This document shows, in pieces, positions 1-5,168 of a stretch of DNA of 5,177 nucleotides. Source of the DNA: an uncultured Alphaproteobacteria bacterium (GTDB lineage: Bacteria; Pseudomonadota; Alphaproteobacteria; UBA2136; UBA6156); contig CALFWJ010000094.1 in assembly GCA_937928525.1 (NCBI GenBank), forward strand, positions 1 to 5,177, read 5' to 3'. How positions within the stretch are numbered: the stretch's first letter is position 1; each line of letters begins with the position of its first letter. A program made the position numbers and the translations under genes. Below the pieces are notes generated by a model. That model was given only the letters and a program-made list of their open reading frames with translations. It did not search any database and was not told where the DNA came from.

Positions 1-2
1 AT

Positions 3-137
3 CAGGTTATTCCTGGTGGTGCGCTTCTATCTACCGTTGTAGAGCGTTGGAATGCCTGTAATAAGGAAGATGCTGAGAGGTGTGTGCCTTTGCCTTCTTT
101 CCCGACCAAGTGGGCTGAAGCTCATGGTATGGCCTAA
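3..137 (+). CDS. 3' end of an unrecognised protein gene (partial)
   Basis: An open frame enters from the left edge of the window and ends at TAA 135-137, giving the last 44 residues of a protein whose start lies outside. The other two + frames close within the first 60 bases, and this one ends 8 bases before a strong terminator, as expected for the end of a real gene. The visible tail reads Q-V-I-P-G-G-A-L-L at the start, has two cysteines 9 residues apart (N-A-C-N-K and E-R-C-V-P) and finishes A-E-A-H-G-M-A. I do not recognise the family. The paired cysteines would be compatible with an exported, disulfide-bonded protein, but that is a guess. Confidence 0.55.
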   Translation, partial: QVIPGGALLSTVVERWNACNKEDAERCVPLPSFPTKWAEAHGMA

Positions 138-145
138 TAAATAAT

Positions 146-176
146 AAAAGTCCCGCATTTTTTGCGGGGCTTTTTT
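146..176. terminator. Intrinsic terminator, probably bidirectional
   Basis: Stem CCCGCA (152-157) pairs with TGCGGG (163-168) around a five-T loop. It is extended outward by a T-G wobble, a G-C pair and AAAA/TTTT, and is followed by a six-T run (171-176). It lies 8 bases after the stop of the + strand gene. Read on the minus strand the same hairpin is followed by ACTTTTATTATTT and lies 25 bases after the hemC stop, so it probably ends both convergent transcripts. Confidence 0.9.
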
Positions 177-200
177 CTGGCGTTTTTTCTTGTTTTTCTT

Positions 201-1160
201 CTAGCTACTGGGTTTTGTGCAGGCGTCGATGATTTTTTGTGCGCCTTGGTCTAGTAGTTCGTCTGCGACTGTGTAACCAAGAGTTTTGGCGTTGGTGTAT
301 TCTAGCTTATTGCGGCCGCGGACCATGGTTTGGCCGTCTTCACTAGCCACTAGGGCAATAAGGCGAAGATTATTGTTTTTGGTTACTTCGCAGTAGCCAC
401 CCACGGGAGTGTAGCAGTTGCCGCCAAGCTTGGTGAGCATGGCCCGTTCGGCTTGAAGGCACGTCATGGTATTTTCATCGCTGATTTGCGCGAGGAGGGT
501 TTTAAGGTCTGCGTCGTCGGTGCGGCACATAACACCCACAATGCCTTGGGCGGCGCTGGGCATAATCATGTCGGGTTCGAAGACTTCGCTGATGCGGTGC
601 GCGAGGTTAATACGCTCGAGGCCTGATTTGGCGAGGATGGCTGCGTCGATTTGGCGGTCATCTACTTTTTGGATGCGGGTGTCGGCGTTGCCGCGTAGAG
701 GCACCACTTTTAGGTGCGGGAAATGGGCTTTAATTTGGGCCGCACGGCGGATAGAGCTGGTGCCGACTTTAGCGCCTTCTTTGAGGCCAACAAAGCTTTC
801 GCCTTCGCGGCATACGGCCACGTCGCGGATATCGCCACGGGTCATGGCAGCGGCGATGGTGAGGCCTTCTGGCAGAATTTCGTCGGTGGGGACGTCTTTC
901 ATGCTGTGCATGGCCATGTCGGCATCGTTATTTAAAATGGCGGCGTCTAGCGCTTTGGTGAAGGCGCCTTTACCACCTAGCTCTTTGAGGTCACCTTTGA
1001 AGCGATCGTAGCAGCCGTCGCTGACGATTTCGATAATATCGTAGGTATGTTGGGGCGCAACTTCTTTGAGCGCATCGATGACGCGGTTGGTTTGGGCGAG
1101 CGCCATTTTGCTGCGGCGGCTGGCGATGCGGAAGGTGCGGGGATTGGTCATCTCAGGCAT
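201..1160 (-). CDS. hemC: Hydroxymethylbilane synthase (porphobilinogen deaminase)
   Basis: This cytoplasmic heme-pathway enzyme joins four porphobilinogen molecules into the linear tetrapyrrole hydroxymethylbilane. At 319 aa it matches the usual length (about 310). Visible family motifs include R-I-A-S-R-R-S near residue 11, G-G-K-G-A-F (62-67), H-S-M-K-D-V-P (85-91) with the catalytic Asp89, G-T-S-S-I-R-R (133-139) and R-G-N-A-D-T-R (156-162), both binding substrate and cofactor carboxylates. P-S-A-A-Q-G (201-206) and L-G-G-N-C (245-249) follow, with Cys249 in the position that carries the dipyrromethane cofactor. The start is uncertain: neither ATG 1160 nor the in-frame ATG at 1151 has a clear ribosome binding site. 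The second gives an N-terminus closer in length to the E. coli enzyme. The gene is divergent from hemJ across an 86-base gap. The product name is secure. Confidence 0.97.
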   Translation of the reverse strand: MPEMTNPRTFRIASRRSKMALAQTNRVIDALKEVAPQHTYDIIEIVSDGCYDRFKGDLKELGGKGAFTKALDAAILNNDADMAMHSMKDVPTDEILPEGLTIAAAMTRGDIRDVAVCREGESFVGLKEGAKVGTSSIRRAAQIKAHFPHLKVVPLRGNADTRIQKVDDRQIDAAILAKSGLERINLAHRISEVFEPDMIMPSAAQGIVGVMCRTDDADLKTLLAQISDENTMTCLQAERAMLTKLGGNCYTPVGGYCEVTKNNNLRLIALVASEDGQTMVRGRNKLEYTNAKTLGYTVADELLDQGAQKIIDACTKPSS

Positions 1161-1195
1161 TTTGCTTAATTTTTTATATATCTATTGAGAAAAAC

Positions 1196-1223
1196 TTGTA
1201 CCCGAAAGCGGTTGCAGGTACAA
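1196..1223. promoter_or_regulatory. Imperfect palindrome between hemC and hemJ; candidate operator and/or divergent promoters
   Basis: The arms TTGTACC (1196-1202) and GGTACAA (1217-1223) are exact reverse complements with a 14-base spacer. Four further symmetric pairs inside make 11 of 14 possible. Read on either strand the dyad also gives a promoter-like spacing, TTGTAC then 17 bases then TACAAC (plus, 1219-1224) or TACAAG (minus, 1200-1195). The -35 match is only 3 of 6 and the -10 match 4 of 6. The plus-strand start this predicts would fall almost on the hemJ ribosome binding site, so an operator may be the better reading. The symmetry is directly seen; the function is inferred. Confidence 0.4.
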
Positions 1224-1230
1224 CCCTTTA

Positions 1231-1237
1231 TAAGGAG
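1231..1237 (+). promoter_or_regulatory. Shine-Dalgarno site that sets the hemJ start
   Basis: TAAGGAG ends nine bases before ATG 1247. It is the strongest ribosome binding site in the window and selects this ATG over the in-frame TTG at 1196, which would add 17 residues that are not like HemJ and would run translation through the palindrome. Confidence 0.85.
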
Positions 1238-1246
1238 ATTTTAATT

Positions 1247-1669
1247 ATGGATTTTTATTTACTGGCGAAAGCGCTGCACCTGATTGCCCTTGTAGCTTGG
1301 TTTGCGGGCTTATTTTATTTGCCGCGGTTGTTTGTTTATCATGTTCATGCGCCCACCGACGCCGAGCTAATGCTGCGGGTGATGGAGTTTAGACTTTACC
1401 GTTATATTATGTGGCCTGCGGGTATTGTAACAACCGCGTTGGGGCTATGGCTTATGACGTTAAACCCCGGTGCGATTGCTGGTTGGTTTGGGGTTAAAAT
1501 GGTGTTAGTGGCGGTACTGTGGGGGTTCCATTTAATTTTGGGGCTTTATGTGAAAAAATTTGCGGCGGGGGTTAATACGAAGAGTGAAAAATTCTTCCGT
1601 TTGTATAATGAAGTGCCCACGTTTTTACTGCTGGGGATTGTTATTTTAGCTGTAATGAAGCCGTTTTAA
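1247..1669 (+). CDS. hemJ: Protoporphyrinogen IX oxidase, HemJ family
   Basis: HemJ is a small inner-membrane protein that oxidises protoporphyrinogen IX to protoporphyrin IX, the penultimate step of heme synthesis, in bacteria lacking HemG or HemY. The 140 aa product fits the family length. It has four hydrophobic segments, at about 4-24, 53-72, 78-101 and 121-138. Family hallmarks are K-A-L-H-L-I (His11), the stretch A-W-F-A-G-L-F-Y-L-P-R-L-F-V-Y-H (17-32), R-L-Y-R-Y-I-M-W-P (49-57), G-W-F-G-V-K (79-84) and F-R-L-Y-N-E-V-P (117-124). The start at ATG 1247 is fixed by TAAGGAG nine bases upstream. The stop overlaps the trmB start in TAATG, so the two genes are probably co-transcribed and translationally coupled. 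hemC is divergent upstream, which supports a heme role. Confidence 0.93.
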   Translation: MDFYLLAKALHLIALVAWFAGLFYLPRLFVYHVHAPTDAELMLRVMEFRLYRYIMWPAGIVTTALGLWLMTLNPGAIAGWFGVKMVLVAVLWGFHLILGLYVKKFAAGVNTKSEKFFRLYNEVPTFLLLGIVILAVMKPF

Positions 1670-2391
1670 TGACTGAACGCAAACACACTCACCGTACTTT
1701 TGGCCGTACCACCAGCCGTTTGGATGCTGCGACGTTAGCAAAATTGGCTACGCGGCTTGAGGTTTATGCGTTTGAGGTTTCTGATTTGGCAAAATTTGAT
1801 ACCGTTGAACTTGAGGTAGGTATGGGCAATGGCTTGGCGTTATTTGAACGCGCAAAAGCGGCACCTGAGACTTTATTTGTGGGGAGCGAGGTGTATCAGA
1901 ACGGGTTGCGGAGTTTGGTGAATGCGCTAGAGCAATATGAAGGTGCGACAGGTGAGAAGCTAAACAATGTGCGCATAACCGGCGACGACGCGCGGGAATT
2001 TATGGCTGCGCTGCCAGATAACTGCGTGGACCGCGTGTGTCTATTGTACCCCGACCCATGGCCCAAGGCACGGCATAAAGTGCGGCGCATGTTCACGCCT
2101 GAATTTGTAGCGGAGTGCGACCGTTTATTAAAAGCGCTTGATACAGCCGAGCTGTTCGTGGCGACGGATATTCCTGATTATATATTGCAGGTGTTTGGGG
2201 TAGTGCAGCAAACGGGTGTGTTTGTGCCAACGGCGATTCGTCCGACCGATTGGGCAACAGCGCCCAAGTGGTGGCAGCCTACAAAATACGAGGCGAAGGC
2301 GGCGCGGGAGAATCGATTCCCGTTTTATGTGCCGTTAAAACGGGTAGGTGATGCCGCGAAGGTGAATCATAATTTAAAAACAAAACCATAG
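1669..2391 (+). CDS. trmB: tRNA (guanine-N7-)-methyltransferase
   Basis: TrmB transfers a methyl group from S-adenosylmethionine to N7 of G46 in the variable loop of tRNA. The 240 aa length matches E. coli (239). The SAM-binding loop is L-E-V-G-M-G-N-G (48-55), followed by the acidic strand end G-S-E-V (72-75). The family signature P-D-P-W-P-K-A-R-H (128-136) and the C-terminal T-K-Y-E (205-208) are all present. One deviation is visible: after R-H the usual N-K-R-R or H-K-R-R reads K-V-R-R, so a normally basic position is Val138. The ATG overlaps the hemJ stop by one base, with only a weak GAAG upstream, which suggests translation depends on ribosomes finishing hemJ. I see no strong terminator after it. 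Confidence 0.95.
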   Translation: MTERKHTHRTFGRTTSRLDAATLAKLATRLEVYAFEVSDLAKFDTVELEVGMGNGLALFERAKAAPETLFVGSEVYQNGLRSLVNALEQYEGATGEKLNNVRITGDDAREFMAALPDNCVDRVCLLYPDPWPKARHKVRRMFTPEFVAECDRLLKALDTAELFVATDIPDYILQVFGVVQQTGVFVPTAIRPTDWATAPKWWQPTKYEAKAARENRFPFYVPLKRVGDAAKVNHNLKTKP

Positions 2392-2458
2392 CTTAAAAAC
2401 AAAGGCTTAGCTTCGTTTTAATAGTAGCTTATTTACACCTTTATTATATTGGATGACG

Positions 2459-2464
2459 TATAAT
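2459..2464 (+). promoter_or_regulatory. Candidate -10 element for the SOUL gene
   Basis: A perfect TATAAT lies 29 bases before ATG 2494, in an AT-rich 102-base gap after trmB. No good -35 sits at 16-18 bases: the nearest, TTTACA at 2432-2437, is 21 bases away. The site may be a weak or activator-dependent promoter. The gene has only a purine-rich AAGAAAG near 2481 as a possible ribosome binding site. Confidence 0.4.
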
Positions 2465-2493
2465 AAATTAGATTTAAAGAAAGAAAGTGTAAC

Positions 2494-3114
2494 ATGCGTT
2501 TTATTTTAGTAGGTTTGGGTATTTTTTTAAGTGTTTTAACAATTGGAGTTACCACTGTGGGCGCTACACCTGAACCTGAGTATAAGGTCATAAAAACGGA
2601 TGATAATATTGAACTGCGTGAGTATGCGCCGGTTATGGTAGCGGAAGTGGTGACGGATTCTGGCCAGAATGGTGCGTTTAGGTTGCTGTTTAATTATATT
2701 ACGGGTGCCAATATTGAGGCCCGTAAAATTGCGATGACCGCGCCTGTGCTGCAAGAAGAGGTGGGCGACAAAAATGGCCAAAAGATAAGCATGACGGCGC
2801 CTGTGTTGCAGGAGGATGTGGAAGAGGGTGCACGGATGACTTTCTTTTTGCCCGCTTCTTTTACGCTTGAAAATACGCCGCTGCCCACAAATCCACGCGT
2901 GACGGTGCGCCAAGAACCTGCGCAAAAAATTGCGGCGCTGCGGTTTTCTGGGTACATGAATGATGATAAAACCGCGCGCTACGCCGACGCGCTGAAAACC
3001 TATTTGACCGAAAACGATATTGCGTTTTCTGAGCCGTTTTTCACCGCAGGCTATAATGCGCCGTGGACGCCATGGTTTATGCGCCGGAACGAGGTGATGT
3101 ATCGGTTAAAATAA
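2494..3114 (+). CDS. SOUL-family heme-binding protein, exported
   Basis: The product is 206 aa. An N-terminal signal peptide is visible: a hydrophobic stretch over about residues 3-22, ending V-G-A before Thr25, so the mature protein should be periplasmic. The rest is one SOUL domain: Y-K-V-I-K (30-34), I-E-L-R-E-Y (39-44), F-R-L-L-F-N-Y-I-T-G-A-N (62-73), two copies of M-T-A-P-V (81-85, 100-104) and the typical C-terminus G-Y-N-A-P-W-T-P-W-F-M-R-R-N-E-V (186-201). SOUL/HBP22 proteins bind heme or porphyrins, but the role of the bacterial exported members is not settled. Proximity to hemC and hemJ makes a tetrapyrrole ligand plausible. It may be transcribed with the PgsA-like gene 86 bases downstream, since no terminator is seen between them. 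Confidence 0.92.
   Translation: MRFILVGLGIFLSVLTIGVTTVGATPEPEYKVIKTDDNIELREYAPVMVAEVVTDSGQNGAFRLLFNYITGANIEARKIAMTAPVLQEEVGDKNGQKISMTAPVLQEDVEEGARMTFFLPASFTLENTPLPTNPRVTVRQEPAQKIAALRFSGYMNDDKTARYADALKTYLTENDIAFSEPFFTAGYNAPWTPWFMRRNEVMYRLK
2725..2820 (+). repeat. Internal duplication within the SOUL gene
   Basis: Two 39-base units, 2725-2763 and 2782-2820, lie 57 bases apart and encode K-I-A-M-T-A-P-V-L-Q-E-E-V and K-I-S-M-T-A-P-V-L-Q-E-D-V. By eye, 11 of 13 residues match, against 29 of 39 bases. Paired M-T-A-P-V segments are common in SOUL proteins, so this is probably a family feature rather than a recent duplication. The scattered, mostly silent base differences agree with an old event. 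Confidence 0.8.
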
Positions 3115-3189
3115 GCTACTCTATGTAATTTAATTGCAGCTTTAGGGTATGTGGGGTAGGCTATTTTTATATGTCTGCCCTTTTTTCTT

Positions 3190-3193
3190 GGAG
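3190..3193 (+). promoter_or_regulatory. Shine-Dalgarno site that sets the PgsA-like start
   Basis: GGAG ends seven bases before ATG 3201. The alternative in-frame ATG at 3171 follows a T-rich stretch with no ribosome binding site, so the shorter protein is preferred. Confidence 0.75.
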
Positions 3194-3200
3194 AAATCTT

Positions 3201-3818
3201 ATGACGACTTCTGTATCCCCTCCCTTCTCGGCTATGGTGGCTGATATGCTTAAACTGAATGCGCTGCCTGCGACTTTAATGACAGGTCTGCGCTTTGTCG
3301 GCACGCCAATTTGGTGTGTGCTCATTTTTGCAGGTTATGTGACGAACCCTTATTGGGCTGTGGCTGTAATTGCTTTTTTGTGCCTCACGGACGGTCTTGA
3401 TGGTTTAGCGGCAAGAGCCTTTAATGGTCAAACTTATGGCGGCGCGCGCTTTGATGAGCTGACGGATAAGCTTTGGTCTATTATTACGTTTGCACTGCTG
3501 ATGGGTTTGTTTGCTTTTGAACAAAACCTTGTTGCTGCACTGATTTGTTTCATTGCTTTAACCGTCTTTGCTGCGCGTGATTATCATGTTACTGATATGC
3601 GGAACTTAGTGACCATTCCGAGCAGTTGGTTAGGTAAAGTAAAAACGACGCTTCAAATGCTGTCGGCTTTGTGCTTGCTGTTTGCGGTGATGTTACCTGA
3701 TGCACTATCTTCTCAGGTATTCATTGGGCCTGTGGGTCTTTTGTTGCTCTTTATTGCCCTCGGGATTTGTATTGCAACTTGGATTGACTATTACCAAACC
3801 TACAAACGCCTGAAATAA
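3201..3818 (+). CDS. pgsA: CDP-alcohol phosphatidyltransferase, PgsA type (phosphatidylglycerophosphate synthase)
   Basis: This is an integral membrane enzyme, probably transferring phosphatidyl from CDP-diacylglycerol to glycerol-3-phosphate, the first committed step to phosphatidylglycerol. The 205 aa product carries the complete CDP-alcohol motif D-x2-D-G-x2-A-R-x8-G-x3-D-x3-D: Asp64, Asp67, Gly68, Ala71, Arg72, Gly81, Asp85 and Asp89. PgsA-like context includes L-P-A-T-L-M-T-G-L-R-F (22-32), A-A-R-D-Y-H-V (124-130), where most PgsA have R-E, and G-K-V-K-T-T-L-Q-M (145-153). Hydrophobic segments lie at roughly 33-48, 52-64, 92-106, 109-124, 153-166 and 176-193. The superfamily is certain; the exact acceptor alcohol is inferred from PgsA-like flanks, and a paralog with another acceptor cannot be excluded. 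A strong terminator follows 13 bases after the stop. Confidence 0.82.
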   Translation: MTTSVSPPFSAMVADMLKLNALPATLMTGLRFVGTPIWCVLIFAGYVTNPYWAVAVIAFLCLTDGLDGLAARAFNGQTYGGARFDELTDKLWSIITFALLMGLFAFEQNLVAALICFIALTVFAARDYHVTDMRNLVTIPSSWLGKVKTTLQMLSALCLLFAVMLPDALSSQVFIGPVGLLLLFIALGICIATWIDYYQTYKRLK

Positions 3819-3831
3819 CCTACAAAATACT

Positions 3832-3863
3832 AAAAAGCCGCCTGATTTTTCGGGCGGCTTTTT
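3832..3863. terminator. Intrinsic terminator between convergent genes, bidirectional
   Basis: GCCGCC (3837-3842) pairs with GGCGGC (3853-3858), extended inward by T-G and G-C pairs and outward by AAAAA/TTTTT (3832-3836 with 3859-3863), leaving a six-base loop. The flanking A and T runs give a U-tract in both directions, so it can end the PgsA-like transcript and the minus-strand DUF305 transcript, whose stop is 17 bases away. Confidence 0.92.
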
Positions 3864-3880
3864 GTGGGAGTGGTTAGCTT

Positions 3881-4351
3881 TTATTCGAAGATGCGGCTGT
3901 CTTCGTGGCCAAGCCAGCGCTCGTCTTGGTAGCCTATCTTTTTTTCTTCAAGGCTGTTGAGCCATGATTTCATCCATTTAATTTCAAGGTTTTGGTTACG
4001 GATAATATCGCGCGCCATGCGTTTAACGCGGCTGTCTTCGCCGTACTTAAGCTGGACTTGTGCCATATCCACTGCGCCTTGGTGGTGGGCAATCATGCCT
4101 TTAAGGAAGTCGATGTCGGCATCGCCTGTGAAGAGAATATCCATGTTTTGGTGCATTTTTGCGTTGGCGGCAATGGCGGCTTGGGTTTGCGGTGAGGTGT
4201 CGGTTTGGCTGCGCATACGCATGTGGGGTTGGCCGTGGTGGTTATGGCTGTGACTTGCATGCGCTGAGGCCATGTTGTGGCCAGCGTGCATATCGGCGGT
4301 GTTGGCGGCGAAAGGCAGAAGAAGAGCTAGGCTGAGAATAAGTTTGTTCAT
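3881..4351 (-). CDS. DUF305 family protein, secreted, His/Met-rich
   Basis: The product is 156 aa with a signal peptide (hydrophobic about 4-16, likely cleavage after A-N-T-A at 19), so it should be periplasmic. Residues 20-46 are rich in metal ligands: eight histidines and four methionines, including S-H-S-H-N-H-H-G. The DUF305 domain follows, about 64-131, with M-H-Q-N-M (66-70), D-F-L-K-G-M-I-A-H-H-Q-G-A (81-93), D-M-A (95-97), I-I-R-N-Q (116-120) and E-I-K-W-M (123-127). DUF305 is a ferritin-like helical family often found near copper-resistance genes. Metal binding is inferred from composition and family; no copper genes are visible here. A short charged tail ends the protein. It lies 80 bases downstream of recR and has its own promoter candidate. 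The ribosome binding site is weak. Confidence 0.88.
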   Translation of the reverse strand: MNKLILSLALLLPFAANTADMHAGHNMASAHASHSHNHHGQPHMRMRSQTDTSPQTQAAIAANAKMHQNMDILFTGDADIDFLKGMIAHHQGAVDMAQVQLKYGEDSRVKRMARDIIRNQNLEIKWMKSWLNSLEEKKIGYQDERWLGHEDSRIFE

Positions 4352-4386
4352 GCGTTTTTTCGTTTCATTTATGTTTGTATATTCTA

Positions 4387-4415
4387 TATATAGGCTTTAG
4401 GAACAAGGATTACAA
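4387..4415 (-). promoter_or_regulatory. Candidate promoter for the DUF305 gene
   Basis: On the minus strand TTGTAA (4415-4410) is followed after exactly 17 bases by TATATA (4392-4387), matching sigma-70 consensus at 4 of 6 and 5 of 6 positions. The predicted start near 4380 leaves a leader of about 29 bases to ATG 4351. The -10 sits inside the perfect palindrome CTATATATAG (4384-4393). The placement between recR and the DUF305 gene suggests the latter can be expressed independently. Confidence 0.5.
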
Positions 4416-4431
4416 GAGGTGTTTTTGGGCT

Positions 4432-5025
4432 TTAGCCAAATTTGCGGCGGCCTTGGAAGGCGATAGAGAGGGTGCCGTCGTCCATGTAGTCTACTTCTGC
4501 GCCGATGGGCAGACCGCGGGCGGGTTGGCTGATGGTGACGCCCGTATGAGCCAAACGGGTGGAGATAAGGTGGGCGGTGGTTTGACCGTCTACGCTGGCG
4601 CCAAGGGCGAGAATAATTTCTTCGGGTTGTGTGGTTTCAACCCGGTGAATGAGCTGGCCAAGGGTGATATCGTCGGGGCCGACGCCGGCCATGGCGTTAA
4701 TGACGCCGCCAAGTACGTGGTAGTGGCCTTTGAAAATACCTGAACGCTCAATCGCCCACAGGTCATCAACGCCTTCCACGACGCAAATTTGGCTGGGGCT
4801 GCGTTTAACGTCGGTGCAGATGTGGCAAATTTCGGTGAGGCCTATGTTGCCGCACTGGGTGCAGGTTTGCACGGTATTGGCGACCTCTAGTAACGTACGT
4901 TGCAGGGTGGCCATGCTCTCTCCGCTTTGAATAAGGTGCAGGGCGGCACGCTGGGCGCTACGGGGGCCAAAGCCTGGCAGTTTGCTGAGGTGTTTAATCA
5001 GGTTTTGGAGCGGTTGTGGGATCAT
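4432..5025 (-). CDS. recR: Recombination mediator protein RecR
   Basis: RecR works with RecF and RecO to load RecA onto SSB-coated single-stranded gaps during recombinational repair. The 197 aa product has the full domain order: helix-hairpin-helix L-I-K-H-L-S-K-L-P-G-F-G-P-R-S-A-Q-R (9-26), a C4 zinc finger Cys55, Cys58, Cys67, Cys70, a TOPRIM domain from about 79 (C-V-V-E-G, Glu84) through G-V-G-P-D-D-I (114-120) and V-D-G-Q-T-T-A (145-151), and the C-terminus A-R-G-L-P-I-G-A-E-V (169-178). E. coli RecR has V-E-G-E-A-T-A where this has V-D-G-Q-T-T-A. ATG 5025 is the only reasonable start: an in-frame stop lies nine codons upstream with no other ATG, GTG or TTG between. It lacks a clear Shine-Dalgarno. 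The usual partners dnaX and ybaB are not next to it. Confidence 0.96.
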   Translation of the reverse strand: MIPQPLQNLIKHLSKLPGFGPRSAQRAALHLIQSGESMATLQRTLLEVANTVQTCTQCGNIGLTEICHICTDVKRSPSQICVVEGVDDLWAIERSGIFKGHYHVLGGVINAMAGVGPDDITLGQLIHRVETTQPEEIILALGASVDGQTTAHLISTRLAHTGVTISQPARGLPIGAEVDYMDDGTLSIAFQGRRKFG

Positions 5026-5069
5026 GTCATAGAATATAACAGAGATTTTTTAAATGTGTATAGTCTATG

Positions 5070-5098
5070 CTTAAACTTAGCGCATTGCTAGGTGACAA
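5070..5098 (-). promoter_or_regulatory. Candidate promoter for recR
   Basis: Minus strand TTGTCA (5098-5093, 5 of 6 to the -35 consensus), a 17-base spacer, then TTTAAG (5075-5070, 4 of 6 to the -10). A start near 5063 would give a leader of about 38 bases to ATG 5025. The -35 lies within the inverted repeat at 5092-5107. Confidence 0.4.
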
Positions 5099-5107
5099 GG
5101 GAGTCAC
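5092..5107. repeat. Inverted repeat upstream of recR
   Basis: GTGAC (5092-5096) and GTCAC (5103-5107) are exact reverse complements separated by six bases. The element overlaps the -35 of the recR promoter candidate and lies 62-77 bases upstream of the possible divergent start at 5169. It could be a regulator site; at five bases per arm, chance is also possible. Confidence 0.35.
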
Positions 5108-5168
5108 ATTGAGGTAGAGTTTTGACATTATTGAATAAAAGCAAAAATTGAAAAGAAAAGATTTTTCT

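Noticed and set aside
466..1011. Long + strand open frames inside hemC (466-1011 and 714-935)
   Set aside because: They are antisense to a complete, motif-rich hemC; their translations are biased in composition, resemble no family I know, and have no ribosome binding site.
1196..1246. TTG start at 1196 for hemJ, giving a 157-residue protein
   Set aside because: ATG 1247 has an excellent TAAGGAG at nine bases and gives the normal HemJ N-terminus; the extension would translate the intergenic palindrome.
2396..2419. Possible terminator hairpin after trmB (AAAAC and GTTTT arms)
   Set aside because: The stem is AT-rich with a mismatch and lacks a proper T-run, so it is too weak to call.
2536..2957. 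Minus-strand open frames opposite the SOUL gene
   Set aside because: The sense strand encodes a full SOUL protein with signal peptide; the antisense products are basic and repetitive only because of the duplicated M-T-A-P-V coding region.
3115..3200. Promoter before the PgsA-like gene (TTGCAG at 3134-3139 with TAGGCT at 3157-3162)
   Set aside because: Each hexamer matches consensus at only 3 of 6 positions; readthrough from the SOUL gene is equally possible.
3957..4253. Plus-strand open frames opposite the DUF305 gene
   Set aside because: The Trp- and Ile-rich translations are artefacts of reading His- and Met-rich codons in reverse; the minus strand carries a signal peptide and the DUF305 motifs.
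4375..5091. Plus-strand open frames across recR (4375-4743, 4730-4930, 4900-5091)
   Set aside because: They are antisense shadows of recR, whose domains are complete over the same bases.
5122..5150. Plus-strand promoter from TTGACA at 5122
   Set aside because: The -35 is perfect, but nothing at 16-19 bases resembles a -10, so it was kept only as a remark on the possible gene start at 5169.
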